Assembly: GCA_002395525.1 (NCBI GenBank)
Contig: DGXE01000011.1
Span: forward strand, 1 to 34,229
Direction: 5' to 3'
DNA: 34,229 nt
Source: Ruminococcus sp. UBA4240
GTDB taxonomy: Bacteria; Bacillota; Clostridia; Oscillospirales; Ruminococcaceae
How positions within the stretch are numbered: the stretch's first letter is position 1; every line of letters begins with the position of its first letter. The notes under the pieces were generated by a model. The model was given only the letters and a program-made list of their open reading frames with translations. It had not been told where the DNA came from and searched no databases. Of the stretch, positions 29,283-34,229 are shown piece by piece. The position numbers and the translations under genes are program-made.

Positions 29283-29311
29283 ATTATATATCAGTTTTTG
29301 GCATATTGCAA
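29283..29311 (-). promoter_or_regulatory. Promoter of ireB
   Basis: TTGCAA (29311-29306) and perfect TATAAT (29288-29283) with a 17-nt spacer, about 48 nt before the start codon. Confidence 0.85.
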
Positions 29312-29424
29312 TAGTACATACAGATAGCGGGCGAAAATTCGTCCTATTGCACAAACAAAGGCTCAGTTTATTGTATCAACTGCTGAAAGCGCCGCTGCCC
29401 GATCCCCGTCACAGTTTTATTACA

Positions 29425-31674
29425 TCAGAATGTTATCTGATAGGGATCGTCTCCTGCCTCGGCTATCTGCCCCGCAAGGGGGATCGTCCATGCCATGTAT
29501 TTCGAGTATTTTTCCTTTTCTCCCTCGGGTATTATCCATGCCTTTTCAAGGCGGGAGTTTCGCACCGTTATGGCCTGAACGCCAATGGTATCACGGCTGT
29601 TCTTGGGGCTTACAAGAACTGTGTCTACACACAGCATCCGCCCCCTGTCGGTCATGAGCCCCAAAAGCACATTGTCCCTGACAAAGAACATCCCCACCAC
29701 GGGGGAAGCCCCGGAATATGCGTTGGAAAGGCGCTTGCGGTTGTTCTTGGTGCGGAAGGTCTCCAGAGGCACCTTGGCAATTTTGCCGTTCTCAAAGGCT
29801 ATGACCATAAAGCCTGTGTAGTCAAGCTCCCTGCCGTTGAAGGGTATGGTGGCAGCGGATATGACCGTCTCCCCCTCGTCAAAGCCCAGGGCCACGGGGA
29901 TGTAATCTCCCATGGCAGATGCCTTTGTGTCCGCAAAGTCTGCGGCTGTGGCCTTGTATACCTTCTGCATATTGGTGAAGAACAGCAGCTCCGTGCGGTT
30001 GGTGCCCTCGCAGGACAGAGTGACCGCATCCCCCTCCTTCAGCTTCTGCTCCCCGGACATTCTCAGGGACTGGGGGGTTATCTTCTTGAAATAGCCCTCA
30101 CGGGTGAAGAAAAGGTTTACATTGTAATCGGGTGTGTCCTCGGTCTCCTCCTCCTCCTCGCTCTCATCGGGGAAGCAGAACATGGAGCGGCGGGGCTGGC
30201 GGTACTTCTTTATGACAGCATTCAGCTCCTCGGTTATGATGCCGTACTGCCTTGCGCTGTCACTGAGTATCTCCTCCATGTCCGCAATGTCCTTTTCAAG
30301 CTCCTCCGTCTCGGATATGCGCTTGAGGATGTACTCACGGTTCAGGTGCCGCAGCTTTATCTCCGCTACGTACTCCGCCTGCACCTCATCTATGCCGAAG
30401 CCTATCATCAGGTTGGGGACAACAGCATCCTCCTCCTCGGTCTCACGAACTATGCGCACTGCCTTGTCTATGTCAAGGATTATCTTTCCCAGACCTTTGA
30501 GCAGGTGCAGCTTTTCCTTCTTCCTTGCAAGGTCGAAGAATACCCGCCGCTTCACACATTCCTTGCGGAAGGCTATCCACTCCGTGAGTATCTCATACAC
30601 GCCCATTACATGGGGGTACCCGGCTATAAGGATGTTGAAATTGCAGGAGAAGGTGTCCTCAAGGGGGGTCATGCGGAACAGCTTCCGCATGAGCTTGTCC
30701 GGATCCGTGCCCTTTTTGATGTCAATGGCTATTTTAAGGCCGGAGAGATCGGATTCGTCACGGATGTAGTTTATCTCCCGCAGCTTACCCGCCTTAGCCA
30801 GATCCACCACCTTGTCCTTTATCTGCTCTATGGTGGTGGTAGGAGGGATCTGGGTTATCTCTATGCAGTGATCGGTGCTGTCATAGCTGTACTTTGAGCG
30901 CACCCTGACCGAGCCTCTGCCCGTGCGGTATATCTTTTCAAGCTCCGCCTCATCGTAGACTATGTATCCGCCCCCTGCAAAGTCGGGTCCCTTTATTACG
31001 CTCGATATGTTAAAGTCCGGGTTCTTTATCAGCCCGATAGTTGCCTTGCATATCTCCTCCAGATTGAAGGAGCACACATTGGATGCCATTGACACCGCAA
31101 TGCCCATGTTGTTGTTCACAAGGATATTGGGGAAGGTAGTGGGCAGCAGTACAGGCTCCGTGGTCTCATTGTCATAGTTGGGGACAAAGTCCACCGTGTC
31201 CTTGTCTATGTCACGGAAAAGCTCTGCGCATACAGGCTCCAGCTTTGCCTCGGTGTAACGGGGGGCGGCATACGCCATATCCCTTGAATACGCCTTGCCG
31301 AAGTTGCCCTTGCTCTCCACATAGGGGTGCAGCAGCGCTTCGTTCCCTCTGGCAAGGCGCACCATAGTGTCATATATGGCCTGATCCCCGTGGGGGTTGA
31401 GCTTCATGGTCTGCCCCACGATGTTGGCGGATTTGGTCTTGTTCCCGTTTAAAAGCCCCATCTTGTACATGGTGTAGAGGAGCTTTCTGTGGGAGGGCTT
31501 GAAGCCGTCTATCTCAGGCAGCGCCCTTGACACGATGACACTTGCCGCATAGGGCATATAGTTCTTTTCAAGGGTCTCGGTTATGGCCTCGTTTACCACC
31601 TCGCCGCTGCCCGCAATGTAGGCGGCAGGCTTTTTGGACTTCTTCTCGGTCTCGGGAGTCTTCTTTCTTGCCAT
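29425..31674 (-). CDS. Type IIA DNA topoisomerase subunit A (ParC/GyrA-like)
   Basis: 749 residues. The breakage-reunion domain begins with SRALPEIDGFKPSHRKLLY, and the catalytic Arg139-Tyr140 is in APRYTEAKLEP. The segment matching the quinolone-resistance region reads NPHGDQAIYDT (94-103), with Gln98 where most GyrA/ParC have Ser and Asp102 kept at the acidic position. A coiled segment with ISETEELEKDI precedes an acidic linker and a shortened beta-pinwheel. I see no GyrA-box (QRRGGKG), so it is ParC-like or a divergent second GyrA. AGGAG lies before the ATG. No gyrB/parE partner is adjacent, and the upstream lipoprotein gene ends in a terminator. Confidence 0.9.
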   Translation of the reverse strand: MARKKTPETEKKSKKPAAYIAGSGEVVNEAITETLEKNYMPYAASVIVSRALPEIDGFKPSHRKLLYTMYKMGLLNGNKTKSANIVGQTMKLNPHGDQAIYDTMVRLARGNEALLHPYVESKGNFGKAYSRDMAYAAPRYTEAKLEPVCAELFRDIDKDTVDFVPNYDNETTEPVLLPTTFPNILVNNNMGIAVSMASNVCSFNLEEICKATIGLIKNPDFNISSVIKGPDFAGGGYIVYDEAELEKIYRTGRGSVRVRSKYSYDSTDHCIEITQIPPTTTIEQIKDKVVDLAKAGKLREINYIRDESDLSGLKIAIDIKKGTDPDKLMRKLFRMTPLEDTFSCNFNILIAGYPHVMGVYEILTEWIAFRKECVKRRVFFDLARKKEKLHLLKGLGKIILDIDKAVRIVRETEEEDAVVPNLMIGFGIDEVQAEYVAEIKLRHLNREYILKRISETEELEKDIADMEEILSDSARQYGIITEELNAVIKKYRQPRRSMFCFPDESEEEEETEDTPDYNVNLFFTREGYFKKITPQSLRMSGEQKLKEGDAVTLSCEGTNRTELLFFTNMQKVYKATAADFADTKASAMGDYIPVALGFDEGETVISAATIPFNGRELDYTGFMVIAFENGKIAKVPLETFRTKNNRKRLSNAYSGASPVVGMFFVRDNVLLGLMTDRGRMLCVDTVLVSPKNSRDTIGVQAITVRNSRLEKAWIIPEGEKEKYSKYMAWTIPLAGQIAEAGDDPYQITF

Positions 31675-31703
31675 TTGCTTCTCCTCATAGTCAAATAAAG
31701 AAC

Positions 31704-31722
31704 CTGCCGCATGATGCGGCAG
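31704..31722 (-). terminator. Terminator of the sugar-binding lipoprotein gene
   Basis: CTGCCGCA pairs with TGCGGCAG around a 3-nt loop. After a 2-nt gap an outer AAAGA/TCTTT helix extends the stem. A T-rich stretch follows on the minus strand. Confidence 0.85.
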
Positions 31723-31758
31723 ACTCTTTGAAACATCTATAACGGCTGCTGCCAGCCC

Positions 31759-32850
31759 TTATGAAACTACCTCTTCGTTATAGTAGCCCGACTCCACCAG
31801 TATTTCCCAGTAGTTGTCGGCAGTTGCCACCATAGGCTCGCACAGATAGGCAGGGATGACCTCACTGCCGTTGTCGTAGGTCTCGGTGTCATTTACGGAG
31901 GGCTCTCTGCCGTTTAGCAGGTCGTCTATCATCTCCGCCGCCTTTACAGCAAGCTTCCGGGTGTCCTTGAAAATATCCATGGCCTGCTTGCCCTCCCGCA
32001 TATAGGAGATGTTGGCGGTGTCACAGTCCTGCCCGGTGATGATGGGCCAGCTTCCGTTGTATCCCACAGTCAGGGAGTATATCACCCCAAGAGCCGTGGT
32101 GTCGTTGGGACACAGCACCGCATCAAGGACGGTGCCGTCCTTGTAGTACATGGAGCGTATCTCGTCCATGCGTGCCTTGGCGGTAAAGGTCTCCCAGCCG
32201 GAGACCTGAGTGTCCTCCTGAGATATCTTCCCGGACGGCACTATGAGCTTCCCCTCCTCTATATAGGGGGAGAGCACATCCATAGCCCCTTCATAGAAGT
32301 AGCGGGAGTTGTTGTCGGCCATGTCCCCGGAGAATATCTCTATGTTGTAGGTGCGGTCAAGGTGGTCAAGATCCAGCTTCTCCTTGATGAAGGTGCCCTG
32401 CTTGTACCCTACAAGGTAGTTGTCAAAGGAGGCGTAGCAGTCCACCGCATCCGTATCCATGATGAGCCTGTCGTATGCCACGACGGGTATATCCTCATCA
32501 TCTGCCCTTTCAAGCACCCCGGAAAGGGAATTGCTGTCCACACAGGCTATGATGAGCGCCCTGTCCCCGGAGTCTATCATCTTGCTTATCTGGGATATCT
32601 GGGTGTCCGGATCATTCCCTGCAAACTGTATATCTGCGGCATAGCCCAGCTTTTCAAGCTCCTGCTTCAGATGCTGTGCATCCTGGTTCCACCTCTGCAG
32701 ATCCCTTGTAGGCATGGCAATGCCCACCTTCACAGCAGAAGCCTCCTGCGGATCTGACCTCGTCACAGCCGTTTCCCGGGGCTGTGATGCACAGCCTGCA
32801 AGAAGAAACAGGGCAGCCATAACAGATAATACCTTACGTGAAGATCTCAT
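31759..32850 (-). CDS. Sugar-binding lipoprotein (ChvE/XylF-like periplasmic-binding family 1)
   Basis: 363 residues. A signal peptide ends in the lipobox LAGC with Cys20 as the lipidated residue. The mature part has the family 1 sugar-binding fold: KVGIAMPTRDLQRWNQD near residue 43, IPVVAYDRLI in the middle, and CPNDTTALGVIYSL later. These phrases match xylose/multiple-sugar binding proteins such as XylF and ChvE. Such proteins feed an ABC importer or signal to a kinase, but no importer ATPase, permease or sensor gene is beside it. AAGGTGG 7 nt before the ATG supports the start. It lies between rny and the topoisomerase gene and is closed by its own terminator. Confidence 0.88.
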   Translation of the reverse strand: MRSSRKVLSVMAALFLLAGCASQPRETAVTRSDPQEASAVKVGIAMPTRDLQRWNQDAQHLKQELEKLGYAADIQFAGNDPDTQISQISKMIDSGDRALIIACVDSNSLSGVLERADDEDIPVVAYDRLIMDTDAVDCYASFDNYLVGYKQGTFIKEKLDLDHLDRTYNIEIFSGDMADNNSRYFYEGAMDVLSPYIEEGKLIVPSGKISQEDTQVSGWETFTAKARMDEIRSMYYKDGTVLDAVLCPNDTTALGVIYSLTVGYNGSWPIITGQDCDTANISYMREGKQAMDIFKDTRKLAVKAAEMIDDLLNGREPSVNDTETYDNGSEVIPAYLCEPMVATADNYWEILVESGYYNEEVVS

Positions 32851-32869
32851 ATCAACACCACCTTGTCAT

Positions 32870-32904
32870 GGGTAGCAAAAGGGCAGTGAATAGCACAGCT
32901 ACCC
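32870..32904. repeat. Inverted repeat in the rny-lipoprotein gap
   Basis: GGGTAGC (32870-32876) and GCTACCC (32898-32904) are perfect 7-bp arms 21 nt apart, just upstream of the lipoprotein start. The neighbouring words AGTGGGC and GGTGGGT (minus, 32914-32901) fall in 7-nt register, recalling the arrays elsewhere. No clear promoter for the lipoprotein gene is seen here. Confidence 0.45.
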
Positions 32905-32953
32905 ACCGCCCACTACTTGTTGTTCGCTTGCTCAAAAGCAGTTACAATGCAGG

Positions 32954-34229
32954 TCACTTGGCATATTCTATCGCTCTTGATTCTCTTATCATGTGGATCT
33001 TTATCTGACCGGGATACTGCATCTCGGATTCGATCCTCTTTGCTATCTCACGGGCGAGCAGAGTCATCCTGTCATCGTTGATCTTGTCGGGCAGCACCAT
33101 AATGCGCACCTCACGACCCGCCTGGATAGCGTAGGACTTCTCGACCCCGTCGTAGGAGGAGCAGATCTCTTCCAGCTTTTCAAGACGCTTGATGTAGTTC
33201 TCGTAGTTCTCGTTTCTTGCACCGGGACGTGCTGCAGAAATGGCATCAGCAGCCTGTACAAGGGCAGCTATGACAGTGCGGCACTCCACATCCCCGTGAT
33301 GCGCCTCTACTGCGTGTATGATCTCCGGGCTTTCCTTGTACTTCTTGCAGACATCAACGCCTATCTGTACATGGGAGCCCTCTATCTCGTAGGAAAGAGC
33401 CTTGCCTATATCGTGGAGCAGGCCTGCACGCCTTGCGGTGGTAGCATCCACACCAAGCTCTGATGCCATCATGCCGGCCAGATGAGCCACCTCGATAGAG
33501 TGCTTGAGCACGTTCTGACGGTAGGAGGTCCTGTAGTGCAGGCGGCCTACCAGCCTTACCAGCTCGTGGTTCATGCCGTGGACATTGGTCTCCAGAATGG
33601 CCTTTTCGCCCTCCTGCTTGATGATGTGCTCCACCTCACGCTTTGCCTTGTCCACCATCTCCTCGATCCTTGCGGGATGTATGCGCCCGTCGGCAATGAG
33701 CTTTTCAAGGGCTATCCTTGCCACCTCACGCCTTGCAGGGTCAAAGCAGGACAGGGTTATGGCCTCGGGAGTATCGTCTATTATAAGCTCTACCCCTGTC
33801 AGGGTCTCAAGCGTTCTGATATTGCGTCCCTCACGTCCGATTATACGGCCCTTCATGTCATCATTGGGCAGGGGCACAACGGAAACCGCCGTCTCTGCCA
33901 CCTGATCTGCGGCATACTTTGTGATAGCAAGCGCCACGAGCGCCCTTGCCTTCTCCTCGCAGCTGTCCTTGATCTGCTGCTCGTTTGCCTGTATGCGCAG
34001 AGCCTTTTCGTGCTCCAGCTCGTTGTCCAGCAGACTCAGCAGCTGAGCCTTTGCCTCCTCAACGGTGAGCTGTGAGATGCGCTCCAGCACATCCATCTCG
34101 GAGCTCTTGATCTTCTCTGCCTCTTCCAGCTTTTCGTCCGCAGCCTTCAGCTTCTTCTGAAGGGATTCCTCCTTTTTCTCAAAGGAATCCATCTTTCTGT
34201 CTAAGTTCTCTTCCTTCTGCTGCATACGT
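32954..34229 (-). CDS. rny: Ribonuclease Y (5' end beyond the window)
   Basis: 425 codons are visible and the true start lies outside the right edge; full RNase Y is about 520 residues, so the membrane anchor and part of the coiled coil are missing. What is seen, in order: a Lys/Glu-rich coiled coil, the KH domain GRIIGREGRNIRTLE, and the HD domain with RRAGLLHDIGKA and its metal-binding His-Asp. It is the membrane-anchored endoribonuclease that starts mRNA decay in most Firmicutes. The Met codon at 34225 is internal to the coil and should not be taken as the start. It ends in YAK with no strong terminator before the lipoprotein gene. Confidence 0.95.
   Translation of the reverse strand, partial: RMQQKEENLDRKMDSFEKKEESLQKKLKAADEKLEEAEKIKSSEMDVLERISQLTVEEAKAQLLSLLDNELEHEKALRIQANEQQIKDSCEEKARALVALAITKYAADQVAETAVSVVPLPNDDMKGRIIGREGRNIRTLETLTGVELIIDDTPEAITLSCFDPARREVARIALEKLIADGRIHPARIEEMVDKAKREVEHIIKQEGEKAILETNVHGMNHELVRLVGRLHYRTSYRQNVLKHSIEVAHLAGMMASELGVDATTARRAGLLHDIGKALSYEIEGSHVQIGVDVCKKYKESPEIIHAVEAHHGDVECRTVIAALVQAADAISAARPGARNENYENYIKRLEKLEEICSSYDGVEKSYAIQAGREVRIMVLPDKINDDRMTLLAREIAKRIESEMQYPGQIKIHMIRESRAIEYAK

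Noticed and set aside
29312..29424. Possible terminator after the topoisomerase gene
   Set aside because: Only a 5-bp stem (CAGTT/AACTG) with a large loop and a weak T-run is visible, too weak to annotate.
28981..30897. A 638-codon open frame on the plus strand opposite ireB and the topoisomerase gene
   Set aside because: It runs antisense across two well-supported genes and a promoter, with shadow-frame composition. The genes on the minus strand have clear family motifs.

Overview
This 34 kb window looks like a chromosomal segment of a gut-type Clostridia, most likely Oscillospiraceae/Ruminococcaceae (Ruminococcus-like). The reasons are the mid-50s GC content by eye, frequent ATA (Ile) and AGG (Arg) codons, AGGAGG-type ribosome binding sites, the Firmicutes gene order rimP-nusA-ylxR-ylxQ-infB-rbfA-nrnA-truB-ribF, and the presence of RNase Y and IreB. 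I see no phage, insertion sequence, CRISPR array, rRNA or tRNA gene. Most of the window is core genome, with small accessory cassettes between.

Layout. 1-98: start of a response regulator (minus), cut by the window edge and divergent from an SDR epimerase (281-1291, plus). 3662-1452 (minus): operon thioredoxin - RING/zinc-ribbon membrane protein - ispD, from a good sigma-A promoter that carries a 31-bp inverted repeat at the start site. 8995-3749 (minus): four-gene ABC-2 export-like operon (ATPase, permease, GldG-like auxiliary, DUF4340-like protein) with its own promoter and a structured leader. 19286-9009 (minus): the rimP-to-gltX translation/transcription operon, with a terminator-like leader hairpin before rimP and a REP-like palindrome cluster between infB and rbfA.

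19421-21583 (plus): Fur-family regulator - ZnuC - ZnuB, behind a consensus promoter overlapped by a 25-bp perfect Fur/Zur-type operator. 27103-21772 (minus): TetR - GPH sugar symporter - GH36 alpha-galactosidase - glycosyltransferase-like protein, with tandem palindromic operators on the tetR promoter. 27282-28535 (plus): AI-2E/PerM-family membrane protein. 28536-28986: AT-rich repeats and a compact promoter-to-terminator minus-strand unit that may be a small RNA or encode a 25-residue hydrophobic peptide. 29311-28987 (minus): ireB. Then, all minus: a ParC/GyrA-like topoisomerase subunit, an orphan sugar-binding lipoprotein, and RNase Y running off the right edge.

The most unusual feature is dispersed. 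Short tandem arrays with a strict 7-nt period sit at the 3' ends of unrelated genes. In five cases the array begins at the base after the stop codon, and in two it encodes the last residues and the stop itself. Words differ from locus to locus, but the period and the purine-rich sense strand are kept.
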